Positions 28,301 through 37,097 are shown, counted from the first letter of the stretch. The stretch: 64,000 bases of DNA from Anaerolineales bacterium (GCA_016935755.1 JAFGQI010000076.1:124600-188599); one strand, 5' to 3'. Numbers and translations: made by a program. The notes: generated by a model not told the origin, from the letters alone.

Positions 28301-29346
28301 AAGTGCTAAATATTCACCCGATTGGTCTCGAAGATAATTTCTTCGATCTAGGTGGGCATTCCCTGTTGGCGATAGAGTTATTTGCCCGCATTAACGAAAT
28401 ATTTGGCCGGCAGCTGCCGCTGGCAGCTCTCTTCCGATCTCCATCAGTGATTCAGCTTGCAAATGAATTACGGATAGACCCTGCAATTGCCCGTTTTTCA
28501 CTCTTAGTTCCCATCCAGACTGTAGACGCATCTATGGAATCTGGTCCACCCATATTCTTGATCCATACTATCCGAGCAGATTTAATCGAATACGCCCAGC
28601 TGGTGCGATCGTTTGGCCCTGACCAATCCTTCTATGGTTTACTTCCGCGTGGTTTGGACGGTAGAGAGCCTCCTCTTTCAACTATTCCAGAGATGGCGGC
28701 TGCTTATATCGATGCCATCCGTTTGGTACAGCCGCATGGGCCGTACAATCTGGTTGGATATTGTTTTGCTGGTGTTGTGGCATATGAAATGGCTTGCCAG
28801 CTACATGCTCGTGGAGAAGCAGTTGATTTCCTGGTAATCATTGATGGGTTTCCCCCTCGCCATGCAATACCATTTGGAGCGCACTTCTTTGCGAAGATCC
28901 TTACATTTGTACGCAACTTACCTACCTGGATGAAAAATATTAACATGCTCAGTCTTATGGATAGATGGAAGGGGATCGTAAAAGAGGGTATCATTCAAGT
29001 AAAAATGCTGGCTGGCAGGCTGGGTATTCCAATCAAGATCTTACCAGAGGAAGTTCTCAACGTTCGCTCAATTGAATTGTTTGCTCCAGATGTCCGCAAG
29101 ACCATCGATGCTATGCTGTTGTCTCTAGTCAATTATCGACCTGGACATTACCCCGGACATTTAACCCTCATTCGTGGAGCAGCTCTTTCAATGTTTAGAG
29201 GTTTGGATCCTCAATCAGGCTGGGAGTTCCTGGTGGATGGAGGGATTGCTTTACATGTTATTCCCAGTAAACACGAGAATCTGCTCTTGCCCCCTTCGGT
29301 AAAAATCGTGGCTGATTTGCTTCGAAAAGGTCTGAAGAGGGTATAA
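25321..29346 (+). CDS. nonribosomal peptide synthetase C-A-T-TE, branched-chain amino acid module
   Basis: A 1341-aa terminating module. The C domain begins at residue 5 without any docking leader. Its active site reads QHIISDG, so the first His of the HHxxxDG motif is Gln while the catalytic second His and Asp remain. The adenylation domain (about 455-960; [25 protein letters not shown]) gives the code D-A-F-F-L-G-V-T-F-K, matching isoleucine-type codes I recall. The carrier has GGHSLL. The thioesterase has GYCFAG with Cys1148, Asp in IIDGFPP and His in SKHENLLL. It is a close paralog of the TE of the preceding gene ([24 protein letters not shown]). A 67-base gap separates it from that gene, and its coding sequence looks more A/T-rich than the earlier NRPS genes, so it may have joined the operon later. 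Confidence 0.95.
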   Translation: MVRHGVIPASFSQQRLWFVHKLSPETLAYNLERTIEIKGTLDVPILCQSFESLIHRHEALRTTFTMEGGQLVQIISSTIDAPLHISELNEETDLDRLEKARQILIEHSRQMLNLSTGPLLSAQLVRLSEKRTLFQIVMQHIISDGLSLNIIFRDLFEFYQAYTSGSEPQLPPLPLQFADFAVWQRKFLRGGTLENQLSYWKKQLKDPPALLQLPVDRPRPPIQTDNGASLFFELPMDLTKSLIQLGHQDGATPFMVLIAAYNILLSRYTRQTDILVGFPISNRTYKEWENLVGFFANTLILRTDLSGNPTFRNVLQRVKHAALDAYANQDMPFELLVQELNPERDLSISPIFQVTLSFQNVDNYEVHVGDLTINRHDLDIGTTPFDWTLYIQLDNSRLRGRFRYNTDLFNRRTIQQAIYHFQRLLEGILLDPSCPISQLPLLSPQERNTLLVEWNKTRTDYPRYASVHQLFESQAEQRPDATAVISGSEQWSYQQLNEKANRVAYLLQSYGIAPGEPVAIYLERSAEMVVCMLGILKAGGAYVPLDLNNPAERLALMLRDVQARVLLTRSELEKCIPLSGDLNIVPIDTDVLSGDLDSRENPENRAAPDDPAYIMYTSGTTGLPKGIIIPHRAINRLVCNTNYIKIGPADRVAHLSNVSFDAATFEIWGPLLNGATMVVVPQDVLLSPADFSSFLREQSIHSIFLTTALFNRLAALQPGLFSGVRDVLFGGEMVTPYYVRKVLQDGPPQRLLHVYGPTESTTFATWHLINDVPDEAVNVPIGKPIANTRLYLLDDELQPVPIGVIGEIYIAGEGLALGYWNQAELTASHFLQDPYGDPGRKMYKTGDLARYLEDGSIEFCGRSDDQVKIRGYRIELNEIEFHISAHPLVEHCIVIARERSVGGKESERYLAAYIVCTEEQANIEMLLREFLKPRLPAYMIPAVFCILKTLPLNENGKVDRSALPEPFSDAGQNIGGALSPRDAVESQLVALWEEVLNIHPIGLEDNFFDLGGHSLLAIELFARINEIFGRQLPLAALFRSPSVIQLANELRIDPAIARFSLLVPIQTVDASMESGPPIFLIHTIRADLIEYAQLVRSFGPDQSFYGLLPRGLDGREPPLSTIPEMAAAYIDAIRLVQPHGPYNLVGYCFAGVVAYEMACQLHARGEAVDFLVIIDGFPPRHAIPFGAHFFAKILTFVRNLPTWMKNINMLSLMDRWKGIVKEGIIQVKMLAGRLGIPIKILPEEVLNVRSIELFAPDVRKTIDAMLLSLVNYRPGHYPGHLTLIRGAALSMFRGLDPQSGWEFLVDGGIALHVIPSKHENLLLPPSVKIVADLLRKGLKRV

Positions 29347-29347
29347 T
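29317..29347 (+). promoter_or_regulatory. candidate uvrB promoter inside the end of the last NRPS gene
   Basis: A perfect -10 TATAAT at 29342-29347 contains the TAA stop of the NRPS gene. A TTGCTT (-35-like, 4 of 6) lies 19 bases upstream at 29317-29322. Transcription would begin near 29354, just before the GAGGAGG ribosome site of uvrB, letting the repair gene be expressed independently of the NRPS operon. Confidence 0.45.
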
Positions 29348-29377
29348 TCGGAAACACCTATCGAGGAGGGTTCTTTC

Positions 29378-31414
29378 ATGGATTTCAAGCTACAGGCGCC
29401 GTACCAGCCTACCGGTGACCAGCCAGAAGCAATCCGTCAGCTTGTTGAGGGGATCGAAAAGGGATATCGTGACCAGGTATTGTTAGGGGCAACAGGAACG
29501 GGCAAAACTTTCACGATTGCCTCGATCATTGCCCAATTGAACAAACCAGCTCTGGTCATGGCGCATAACAAAACCCTGGCTGCTCAACTATACGCTGAGT
29601 ACAAAGAGTTCTTTCCAGAGAACGCTGTTGAGTACTTTGTCTCGTATTACGATTATTACCAGCCAGAAGCGTATGTGCCACGTCACGATCTCTATATTGA
29701 GAAAGATGCAGATATCAACGAAGAGATTGAACGCCTGCGGCTGGCTGCTACCACAGCTTTGATGTCTCGTCGCGATGTAATTATCGTGGCTTCGGTCTCG
29801 TGTATCTATGGCCTGGGCAACCCTGAAGCCTATGGCCGCGTGGTCATCAACCTGGAGAGCGGGAATATCTACCGGCGAAATGCCTTGCTGCGCCAGTTAA
29901 TTGAAGGCCAATACCAACGCAATGATTTAGAATTGCGCCCGGGCACCTTCCGGGTGCGCGGCGATAGTCTGGATATTGTTCCAGCCTACCAGGATCGCTT
30001 TGGCTATCGCGTCACGTTCTTCGGAGATGAAGTTGAGCGATTAGTCGAGTTTGACAGTGTTACTGGCGAGATTCGCCGAGAGCTTCCTAACATCGCGATC
30101 TACCCCGCCAAGCATTATATTGCCCAGGATGATAAGCTCAAAGAAGCCATTGTGGATATCGAGTCCGAACTGGCGGAACGCCTGGCTCATTTTCGGGCGA
30201 ATGAGAAACTGCTCGAGGCGCAGCGGTTGGAGAGCCGCACGATGTATGATCTCGAAATGCTGCGCGAGGTAGGCTACTGCTCGGGCATCGAGAACTACTC
30301 CCGCCACCTGGACCGGCGCGGGGTGGGCACCGCACCCTGGACGCTGGTGGATTATCTGCCCAGCGACTACATCCTGGTGATCGATGAATCTCACATGAGT
30401 GTTCCTCAGATTCGCGGTATGTACAATGGCGATCGCTCTCGCAAGGAAACGCTGGTCGAATACGGCTTCCGGCTGCCATCCGCGCTGGATAACCGCCCAT
30501 TGACTTTCGATGAGTTTGAACAGCGCATGGGGCATACAATCTATACCTCGGCAACTCCTGGGCCTTACGAAATGAAGCGTGCTGATCAGGTGGTGCAGCA
30601 GATCATCCGCCCCACTGGCCTGGTGGATCCGGAGGTGGAGGTTCGCCAGATTGAAGGTCAGGTGGACAACCTGGTGGGTGAGATCCGCAAGCGGGTGGAG
30701 AAGGGCCAGCGTGTGCTGGTTACCACCCTGACCAAGCGCATGGCTGAAAAGCTGGCGGATTATCTGATGGAACTGGGCATCAAAGTTCACTATCTGCATT
30801 CCGAGATCGACACGCTGGAACGGATAGGCATTCTGCGAGATTTACGCCTGGGTGTATTCGATGTGGTCGTTGGGATCAACTTGCTGCGTGAAGGCCTGGA
30901 TCTGCCCGAAGTATCTCTGGTGGCGATTCTGGACGCAGATAAGGAAGGCTTCCTGCGATCTGATACAGCTCTGATCCAAACCATCGGACGGGCGGCTCGA
31001 CACGTTGAGGGTAAGGTGATCATGTATGCGGATCACATAACCGATTCAATGCGGCGGGCGATTGACGAGACCAACCGGCGCCGGGCCGTCCAAGCGCAGT
31101 TCAATGAAGAACATGGCATCCAACCGGTCAGCATCTTCAAAGCGGTGCGAGATTTGACGGACCAGCTATCGTCCCACGCGGTGGCTGAGCCTCAGGCGGA
31201 GTATCGCACACGCGGGGCGGCGGGGATGCCGAAGACGGAATTACAGCGGGTTATTGCCGAGCTGGAGAAGCAGATGAAAGAGGCCGCCAGAAACCTGGAG
31301 TTTGAGAAAGCCGCTGTTCTGAGAGATCAGATTTATGAGCTGCGCACTATTCTGGCGGAGGAGACCAACGCTCCTCCCTGGGAGCGGATTCGACTGCTGA
31401 GCGGTGAAGAATGA
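29378..31414 (+). CDS. uvrB: UvrABC excinuclease subunit B
   Basis: Damage-verifying helicase-like subunit of nucleotide excision repair, 678 aa, the normal length for UvrB. It shows the N-terminal [12 protein letters not shown], Walker A GATGTGKT (37-44), the tyrosine-rich beta-hairpin that probes DNA ([12 protein letters not shown]), the DESH box ([10 protein letters not shown]), helicase motifs [19 protein letters not shown] and QTIGRAARH, and the C-terminal UVR motif ([21 protein letters not shown]) that contacts UvrA/UvrC. A strong ribosome site (GAGGAGG) precedes the ATG. It follows the NRPS operon by 31 bases but is a housekeeping gene, so it marks the right border of the biosynthetic region. 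uvrA and uvrC are not in the window. Confidence 0.98.
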   Translation: MDFKLQAPYQPTGDQPEAIRQLVEGIEKGYRDQVLLGATGTGKTFTIASIIAQLNKPALVMAHNKTLAAQLYAEYKEFFPENAVEYFVSYYDYYQPEAYVPRHDLYIEKDADINEEIERLRLAATTALMSRRDVIIVASVSCIYGLGNPEAYGRVVINLESGNIYRRNALLRQLIEGQYQRNDLELRPGTFRVRGDSLDIVPAYQDRFGYRVTFFGDEVERLVEFDSVTGEIRRELPNIAIYPAKHYIAQDDKLKEAIVDIESELAERLAHFRANEKLLEAQRLESRTMYDLEMLREVGYCSGIENYSRHLDRRGVGTAPWTLVDYLPSDYILVIDESHMSVPQIRGMYNGDRSRKETLVEYGFRLPSALDNRPLTFDEFEQRMGHTIYTSATPGPYEMKRADQVVQQIIRPTGLVDPEVEVRQIEGQVDNLVGEIRKRVEKGQRVLVTTLTKRMAEKLADYLMELGIKVHYLHSEIDTLERIGILRDLRLGVFDVVVGINLLREGLDLPEVSLVAILDADKEGFLRSDTALIQTIGRAARHVEGKVIMYADHITDSMRRAIDETNRRRAVQAQFNEEHGIQPVSIFKAVRDLTDQLSSHAVAEPQAEYRTRGAAGMPKTELQRVIAELEKQMKEAARNLEFEKAAVLRDQIYELRTILAEETNAPPWERIRLLSGEE

Positions 31415-31508
31415 CGAGGATGGGATAGGTTGATGGGAGGTCTGGCCGCTGCTGGATGAATGAAACTTACCTATCGTTTCTGTTAGTGATCTTTTATCAA
31501 TTGTTTTG

Positions 31509-31536
31509 TTGATTGGGTTAATAAAAATGCTATACT
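31509..31536 (+). promoter_or_regulatory. promoter of the GGDEF-STAND-TPR gene
   Basis: TTGATT (-35, 31509-31514), a 16-base spacer, and TATACT (-10, 31531-31536) preceded by the extended TG at 31528-31529. Transcription would start near 31543. This leaves only about 13 bases before the TTG at 31556 but a 40-base leader with GGAAGGGAG before the ATG at 31583, which slightly favours the internal start. Confidence 0.6.
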
Positions 31537-31555
31537 GTAAACAAGAAGCGACCTT

Positions 31556-34500
31556 TTGGAAGGGAGTGTTTTCCGTCGCTCTATGATACAGGCAGAAGCG
31601 GCGTTTATTGATCCGCTCACTGGTGTTTATGGTCGAGCCGCCCTGGGGCAAAGACTTCAGGAGGAGATTGAGCGCGCCCGTCGCTATCAAGAACCTCTGT
31701 CGCTCATTTTGCTGGATCTCGATCACTTTAAGAGCATTAACGATGCCTTTGGACACCTGCGGGGGGATCGTGTCTTATTCCAGTTTGGCCAGAGCCTGCT
31801 GGGTTTACTGCGCAGCAGCGATCTGGTTTTTCGTTATGGGGGAGATGAGTTTGTTATCCTCCTGCCTCACACAGATAAAGATCATACTGTCGTCCTGGCT
31901 CAACGTTTGCTGGACGAAGTGCGTGGTTTGACTTTTGAGGGCGACCCGCCATTATCGCTGTCGTTGAGTCTTGGGATTGCAGCCTTCCCAGACGACGCTA
32001 ATACAGCCCAGGTCTTGTTTGAATTGGCTGACCAACGCCATATTCATGCCAAGCGGATCGGCCGAGGCTGTGTGGTCAGTGATATTGCCACCCCTGGGTC
32101 GGTATCACAAGTGGCAGAACCATCGCGATTGATTGAGCGCGACTGGGCTTTGAAGGTGGTCTATGATTTCCTGGCAGCTATGCCGGGGAAAAAGCGCGCT
32201 GTCCTGGAGGTGCGGGGCGCGCCGGGTTACGGGAAATCACGCTTTTTACGGGAAATCCAGCGCGCTGCGCGCTTGCAGGGTTATATCGTGTTGGATATCC
32301 AAGGCCAGCCAGCCTTACGCAACCGGGTCTATGGCTCTTTTCTGGAAACGCTGCAGGAGCGCGAATTGTCTTCTCCCTGGGAAGGAAGCCAGGTTCTGGC
32401 GGCTGGTATTCGCAAACTGATGTCCGATAAAGGCAGCGCGGGTCTCCTGGTGAGCATTGACGAATTGGCTGATATCGACCAGGCCACCCTGGATTTCTGG
32501 CGACAGGCTTTTTACTCACCTGGCTTCCCGGATTTAATTCTGATATATACCACCAGCAGTTCATCAGTCCAGCCTCGTTTGTATCTGGAAGCTCCTCTCA
32601 AAGAGGCGATTACGCTCGAGCCGGTCTCACAGGAGGGAGTGCATATCTGGGTGCGGCACAGTTTGCAGTGGGAAGCCCCAGCTCAGTTCATCGAGTGGTT
32701 ATACCGGGAGACTGGTGGACGACCGAGGCTGATTCAACAGGGTTTGACTTACCTTGTTGAGCAGGAATTATTGAAACCGGCTGTTGGCGGCTGGCAGTTT
32801 GATCACCTGGGCGATCCGACTCGCAACGCGATCGAACGCTTGATGCAGATCCCATTGAGTGAACAACTGGTGCAGCGGTTGAGCAGCCCTCCGACGCATC
32901 TGCCTGGCGGATTAGCAGAATTTGTTGGTCGCGAAGAAGAGCTTCATAAAATCAAAGAACACATCTCCCAGACTGGACTGGTGACCATTACAGGCCCGGG
33001 GGGCATCGGCAAGAGCCGTCTGGCAGTCCAGGTAGCCTCCGAGCTGGTGATGACATTCCCCGATGGCGTTTACTTCGTGCCTCTGGCTGCAGTTGACCAG
33101 GCGCGTTTCATCGCGCCAGCGATTGCGGACGCGTTGGGGTTCACATTTTCGGCTGTGGCGACGGCTGGCAGCGGCACAGGCCCCTTATTGATGAGCCCGG
33201 AAGCGCAGTTGATCAATTATCTGCGCCATAAGGAACTCTTGCTGGTTTTGGACAGCTTTGAGCATCTCTTGGAGGGGGCAGCCTTGTTGGCGGAAATTGA
33301 TGAGCAAGTTCCTGGTGTGCGAATGCTGGTGACCTCTCGGCAGAATCTGGGTCTGCCAGGCGAAGTGGTTTTTGAGCTACACGGGCTGCCTTGCCCTGAG
33401 GAACAGCTGGCTGAGAACTTGGAGCGCTCTACTGCTGTCCAATTATTCCTCGCCAATGCCCGGCGCATCAATCCAGACTTTACTTTAACCCCAGATGGCG
33501 GTCAGGATGTTGCCAGGATTTGTTCATTGGTGGAAGGGATGCCTCTGGGGATTGAATTGGCTGCGGCCTGGTCAGGGACCTTGCTGCCCCAGGACATTGC
33601 TCGTGAAATTGAAACCACGCTTGGTTTCCTGACAGTCGATCGGCCCTCGCTAGCGGAGAGGCATCGCAGCCTTATGGCGGTTTTTGACTCTTTCTGGGGC
33701 ATGCTCTCAGAGAGCGAGCAGAGAACCTTGAGCCAGCTTTCTGTGTTCCGGGGTGGTTTTTATCCCGAGGCAGCCCGCAAGGTAGCAGGGGCATCGCCTT
33801 TCTTTCTGGATAGCCTGGCTGCTAAAGCTTGCTTGCGGCGCACACCTCACGGGCGTTATGAAATGCACCAGCTGTTCTGGCAATACGCGCGGGAGAGGTT
33901 AGGCCTTCTACCCGAAGCTGCTGACCTGGCGCGCGATCAACATTGTGCATACTATACCAGCTTTGTTCAAGAACGCGAGCACCTGCTCACTGGCGATTTA
34001 CATTCTTTGGAACAGATCCGTATCGAGATTGAGAATGTTCGCTCTGCCTGGCAGCAGGCAGTTGAGCGCCTGGATCTGAAATGCCTGGCAGCCAGTGGGC
34101 GCGGAATCAGTCAGTATTTTGCCCTGATTGGCCTCTTTCAGGAAGGGGAAGCCCTATTGCGCATGGCCATTTCTGGATTGCGCAGCCGGCTGGAAATGGT
34201 ATTGATTGGACAGGAAGAGCAAGAACTATTAGGTTGGTTGTTGATTTTTCAGGTGAGTTTGCTGAAGGATATGGGGATGAGCCGCAAGGCAGGGCCTGTT
34301 ATCCAGGAAGTCATCACAATCGCCAGATCGAACAGCGATCTGTACCTGGAGGCCCAGGCGATGTATGAGTGGGGACGATCATTGCTGGATAAAGATTTGA
34401 AGGGGGCAAGACAAAAGGTTGAAACAGCTCTAAAGCTGATCCGGGAGATGCGCTCTCGGCCGAAAACATCAGTCAGTGCTTCAATTGTCCCCATTAGCGA

Positions 34501-35716
34501 TCATTTCGAGCGCACAATTGAAGCATCATGCTACCGACTGCAGGGTATCATTGCCGCACGCGGCGACAACATCGTGCATGCGCGCTCATATTTCGAAAGG
34601 GCGCTTGAGATGCAGCGCTCGCTGGGTAATCTGGATGATGCCAGCAACCTTCTGAACAACCTGGGCTTACTGGCGGACATGGATGGCAGGCGTCAGGAAG
34701 CGCTCGATTATTGTCTGCAATCCCTCGAAATCAAACGCCAATTGGGGAATAAAGCTGGGGCTGGCAGGGCATTGCATAACCTCGGTTTCCTTGCCTCAAA
34801 TCTAGGAGATTACAGCCAGGCGCTGGATTACTACGAGCAGGCTCTGGCAATTTGGCGGGATACAGGTAATTGGAGCAGCGAAGCAAATACCCTCAGCAGC
34901 TTGAGTCATGTGACTTTCTTGCAAGGAGATGTGACCAAGGCGATCCATTATGCCGAACAGGCCATGGCATTGCATCGCCAGGCGGGCAACCGGAGCGGCC
35001 TGGCTGAAGTTCTTGATACCCTGGGTGAGATATATATGTACCTGGGAGATAATTCGCGCGCTTTAACCCATATCCAGAGTTCTTTGAATATATACCAGGA
35101 AGTGGGCGATCGGGATGGCCAGGCATCTCTATTGGTGAAGCTTGGCGCGCTCTGGCATGCTCTGAGTGATGATCAGGCTGCGACAGACAACTTGCTGCGG
35201 GCTGTTCAACTGGCAAACGAACTCGGCATCCGTGGCCCCCAGGCAGCGGGGTTAGAGTACCTTGGTTCTATCTACATTCGTGAAAAGCGCTATGAGGATG
35301 CCCGCGAGGCATTTCAGCAGGCGCTTGATCTGCGCCTGGCAGAGGGAAATGAGCGGCTGGCAATCGTCTCTCGCTGCGGTCTGGCTCGAACGGCTTTAGA
35401 GCAAGGCGATCTGCCAAAAGCCATGGAACAGACAAATATTATTCTACAATTTCTGAACATATATACCAGCCAGGGGAATGTGGGGCACCCCATGGACGGA
35501 GTGCCGCAGCCGGGGAAAATCTACCTCAATTGCTATCATGTGCTGAGCGCAGCAGAAGACCAGCGCGCCGCGGATATGCTGCAGCAAGCATACGATCTGA
35601 TCCAAGAACGGGCCAACCTGATCCCTGATTTGGGTTTGCGGCTCTTATATCTGGAGAACCTGCCCATTCACCGCCAGATTCTCGATCTTCACAAGACCTT
35701 CGAGCCGTCTTCATAA
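31556..35716 (+). CDS. diguanylate cyclase fused to tandem STAND-type ATPase and TPR domains
   Basis: A large cytoplasmic signalling protein (1386 aa from the TTG at 31556, or 1377 from the ATG at 31583). Residues 15-180 form a GGDEF domain with an intact active site (YGGDEF, 95-99). It also has an inhibitory I-site RSSD exactly five residues upstream, so c-di-GMP synthesis with product feedback is expected. Next come an AAA_16-like ATPase (Walker A GAPGYGKS, about 222-229) and an NB-ARC-type STAND ATPase (GPGGIGKS, about 480-487; LLLVLDSFEHLL as Walker B; LVTSRQ). From about residue 980 to 1350 there are many TPR-like repeats (NLGLLADMDGRRQEALDY, NLGFLASNLGDYSQALDY). STAND-TPR proteins usually switch on ligand binding; here the output module would be the GGDEF domain. 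No membrane segment is visible. Confidence 0.9.
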   Translation: MEGSVFRRSMIQAEAAFIDPLTGVYGRAALGQRLQEEIERARRYQEPLSLILLDLDHFKSINDAFGHLRGDRVLFQFGQSLLGLLRSSDLVFRYGGDEFVILLPHTDKDHTVVLAQRLLDEVRGLTFEGDPPLSLSLSLGIAAFPDDANTAQVLFELADQRHIHAKRIGRGCVVSDIATPGSVSQVAEPSRLIERDWALKVVYDFLAAMPGKKRAVLEVRGAPGYGKSRFLREIQRAARLQGYIVLDIQGQPALRNRVYGSFLETLQERELSSPWEGSQVLAAGIRKLMSDKGSAGLLVSIDELADIDQATLDFWRQAFYSPGFPDLILIYTTSSSSVQPRLYLEAPLKEAITLEPVSQEGVHIWVRHSLQWEAPAQFIEWLYRETGGRPRLIQQGLTYLVEQELLKPAVGGWQFDHLGDPTRNAIERLMQIPLSEQLVQRLSSPPTHLPGGLAEFVGREEELHKIKEHISQTGLVTITGPGGIGKSRLAVQVASELVMTFPDGVYFVPLAAVDQARFIAPAIADALGFTFSAVATAGSGTGPLLMSPEAQLINYLRHKELLLVLDSFEHLLEGAALLAEIDEQVPGVRMLVTSRQNLGLPGEVVFELHGLPCPEEQLAENLERSTAVQLFLANARRINPDFTLTPDGGQDVARICSLVEGMPLGIELAAAWSGTLLPQDIAREIETTLGFLTVDRPSLAERHRSLMAVFDSFWGMLSESEQRTLSQLSVFRGGFYPEAARKVAGASPFFLDSLAAKACLRRTPHGRYEMHQLFWQYARERLGLLPEAADLARDQHCAYYTSFVQEREHLLTGDLHSLEQIRIEIENVRSAWQQAVERLDLKCLAASGRGISQYFALIGLFQEGEALLRMAISGLRSRLEMVLIGQEEQELLGWLLIFQVSLLKDMGMSRKAGPVIQEVITIARSNSDLYLEAQAMYEWGRSLLDKDLKGARQKVETALKLIREMRSRPKTSVSASIVPISDHFERTIEASCYRLQGIIAARGDNIVHARSYFERALEMQRSLGNLDDASNLLNNLGLLADMDGRRQEALDYCLQSLEIKRQLGNKAGAGRALHNLGFLASNLGDYSQALDYYEQALAIWRDTGNWSSEANTLSSLSHVTFLQGDVTKAIHYAEQAMALHRQAGNRSGLAEVLDTLGEIYMYLGDNSRALTHIQSSLNIYQEVGDRDGQASLLVKLGALWHALSDDQAATDNLLRAVQLANELGIRGPQAAGLEYLGSIYIREKRYEDAREAFQQALDLRLAEGNERLAIVSRCGLARTALEQGDLPKAMEQTNIILQFLNIYTSQGNVGHPMDGVPQPGKIYLNCYHVLSAAEDQRAADMLQQAYDLIQERANLIPDLGLRLLYLENLPIHRQILDLHKTFEPSS

Positions 35717-35791
35717 CTTTTTCACAAGTCTGCTTTATCATCATAAGTAGACGATGGCTTTTTCAGTCATCGCATGCTTCCCCTAATCTGT

Positions 35792-35808
35792 CCGGTATCG
35801 AATACCGG
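35792..35808 (+). promoter_or_regulatory. palindrome in the leader of the secreted-protein gene
   Basis: Perfect 7+7 inverted repeat CCGGTAT-CGA-ATACCGG located 22-38 bases before the ATG at 35831, just ahead of the AAGGAG ribosome site. It could be an operator for the nearby ArsR or OmpR regulator or an mRNA hairpin. Confidence 0.35.
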
Positions 35809-35830
35809 CGCCAAGAAGGAGAGTATCGAG

Positions 35831-36373
35831 ATGAAAAAAGTGTTGATGATTAGCGTAATCGTAGGAGTAGTTCTAGTCAGCCTGGGCGTTGCAGGTTACG
35901 CTAATGCCCAGACTGTACAGCCCCCGGCGCCTAACGGAACCAGTGGTCGTGGAATGATGGATGGGCGTGGATATGGTATGCATGGGATGATGGGCGGCCG
36001 CGCGGTAGAAGGTGGTTACGGCCCCCTGCATCAATATATGCTCGACGCCTGGGCTGAAGTCTTCGGGATGAAGGTGGAAGACCTGCAGGCCAGGATAGAT
36101 GAAGGCGAGACGATGTGGGTGATTGCCCAGGAGAAGGGTTATACCTGGGATAAGTTTATCGAAACGATGAAGGATGTTCGCTTCCAGGCCATCCAGGCCG
36201 CAGTGGCGGATGGCATCATCACCCAGGAGCAGGCCGATTGGATGCAGAGCCGTATTGAGCAGATGGGTTCAATGGGTGGCGGTCTTGGACCTTGCCAGGG
36301 CGGCAGCGGTCATGGCCGCAGTGGACGAGGCGGTGGGCGTTGGAATCTGCAGCCCCAGGAACCGGCTGGTTAA
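35831..36373 (+). CDS. secreted Gly/Met/His-rich DUF2680-like protein
   Basis: An exported protein of 180 aa. The ATG at 35831 is chosen because AAGGAG lies 9 bases upstream and a clean signal peptide follows (KKVLMISVIVGVVLVSLGVAGYANA). A more upstream in-frame ATG at 35774 lacks both. The mature N-terminus is rich in Gly, Met and His (GRGMMDGRGYGMHGMMGG). A single DUF2680-like unit follows (VFGMKVEDLQARID ... AVADGIITQEQADWMQ), then a Gly/Arg/Ser tail. It is the counterpart of the 730-1509 protein and lies just before a metal-type ArsR regulator and a two-component system. A role in envelope metal or stress sensing is plausible but unproven. A very strong terminator follows. Confidence 0.8.
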   Translation: MKKVLMISVIVGVVLVSLGVAGYANAQTVQPPAPNGTSGRGMMDGRGYGMHGMMGGRAVEGGYGPLHQYMLDAWAEVFGMKVEDLQARIDEGETMWVIAQEKGYTWDKFIETMKDVRFQAIQAAVADGIITQEQADWMQSRIEQMGSMGGGLGPCQGGSGHGRSGRGGGRWNLQPQEPAG

Positions 36374-36389
36374 ATATTATCCGATGATG

Positions 36390-36426
36390 AAATTTCCGGG
36401 GTCGTCGACGACCCCGGAAATTTTTT
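36390..36426 (+). terminator. strong factor-independent terminator, 34-base perfect palindrome
   Basis: The two 17-base halves (AAATTTCCGGGGTCGTC and its complement) form an uninterrupted perfect palindrome at 36390-36423, continued by a run of six T. It ends the 35831-36373 transcript. It also lies just past the stop of the convergent ArsR gene, although on that strand the T-run is only three bases. Confidence 0.9.
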
Positions 36427-36435
36427 ATTAGGGAG

Positions 36436-37002
36436 TTAAACTCGCCAATATTCACCACCGCCCCCTTGTCGGGCCATCAAACCGAAATCTACAAGATTAC
36501 GGCGCAGCCAGGCGGTGTCCTCGTTATACCGGGATAGGATCTCATTGACCTGCTTCTCGCTGTAATGCCGTCCTGTCTCAAAAGCCTTGACTGCATAGCG
36601 CAGGATGACCAGCAGTTTCTTTTCTTGGGTTGGAAAGGCCTTTATTCTTCCATCTGAGGTGGTGAAAGCATCCAGCACTTTCCGATCATAGGCCTCGACA
36701 TCCACGCTGTCGGAAAGTCTGGGCAGGTTTTCTCCTTGCAGCAGGCGTTGAGCCATCTCGTGCAGCACTTCGGTCTGCAGAGAATAGATATAATAGTGTC
36801 CATCCGTGCGTGCGGCGACCAGGCCTGCTTCTGACAGTCTGGCAAGATGATGTGAGGTGGTAGAGTCGCTGATATTGAGCAGGGCAGCCAGCTGTTCGAC
36901 GCTGTGGGGCTGTTGAGCCAGCAAGCCGACGATCTTTAGGCGGTTTAAATCAGCCAAAGCCTTAAAAAAGCTCAGTAATTCTTGAATTTGTGGTTCTTCC
37001 AT
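36436..37002 (-). CDS. ArsR-family regulator with DUF2087 domain
   Basis: A 188-aa transcription factor. Residues 1-95 form an ArsR winged helix (FFKALADLNRLKIVGLLAQQ; recognition helix ISDSTTSHHLARLSEAGLV; wing TDGHYYIYSL). Residues about 115-188 match the DUF2087 fold often fused to such regulators (GRIKAFPTQEKKLLVILRYAVKAF, ending GGGGEYWRV). The classic metal-binding ELCVCDL box of ArsR is absent, so the signal need not be a metal. It is transcribed divergently from the response-regulator operon and convergently with the secreted-protein gene, with a consensus-like promoter upstream. It probably controls itself and one of its neighbours. Confidence 0.9.
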   Translation of the reverse strand: MEEPQIQELLSFFKALADLNRLKIVGLLAQQPHSVEQLAALLNISDSTTSHHLARLSEAGLVAARTDGHYYIYSLQTEVLHEMAQRLLQGENLPRLSDSVDVEAYDRKVLDAFTTSDGRIKAFPTQEKKLLVILRYAVKAFETGRHYSEKQVNEILSRYNEDTAWLRRNLVDFGLMARQGGGGEYWRV

Positions 37003-37017
37003 TTCGGCCTCCGTTGT

Positions 37018-37070
37018 AACATATTGATGATATCTGTTCTAATTCTATAATGATCGAAACGTTTTGTCAA
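37018..37070 (-). promoter_or_regulatory. ArsR-gene promoter with imperfect operator
   Basis: On the minus strand a perfect TTGACA (37070-37065) is followed after 17 bases by TAGAAT (37047-37042), a near-consensus sigma-70-type promoter. An imperfect inverted repeat with AACA...TGTT ends (37018-37038) overlaps the expected transcription start, a common place for ArsR autoregulation. The promoter is well supported; the operator is tentative. Confidence 0.6.
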
Positions 37071-37097
37071 GGTTTGCAGAGAAATATTGGCTATAAT
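37024..37097 (+). promoter_or_regulatory. candidate promoters of the response-regulator/kinase operon
   Basis: Two -10 matches face the regulator gene. TATAAT at 37046-37051 has TTGATG 16 bases upstream (37024-37029), and TATAAT at 37092-37097 has no properly spaced -35. The first overlaps the divergent ArsR promoter, so binding of one regulator could control both directions. Confidence 0.4.

Noticed and set aside
20781..29346. Possible integration of the last two NRPS genes by a mobile element
   Set aside because: No transposase, integrase, terminal inverted repeats or attachment site could be seen around them.
30041..30799. 252-codon minus-strand frame within uvrB
   Set aside because: Antisense to conserved UvrB motifs; composition and lack of any family signature mark it as a shadow.
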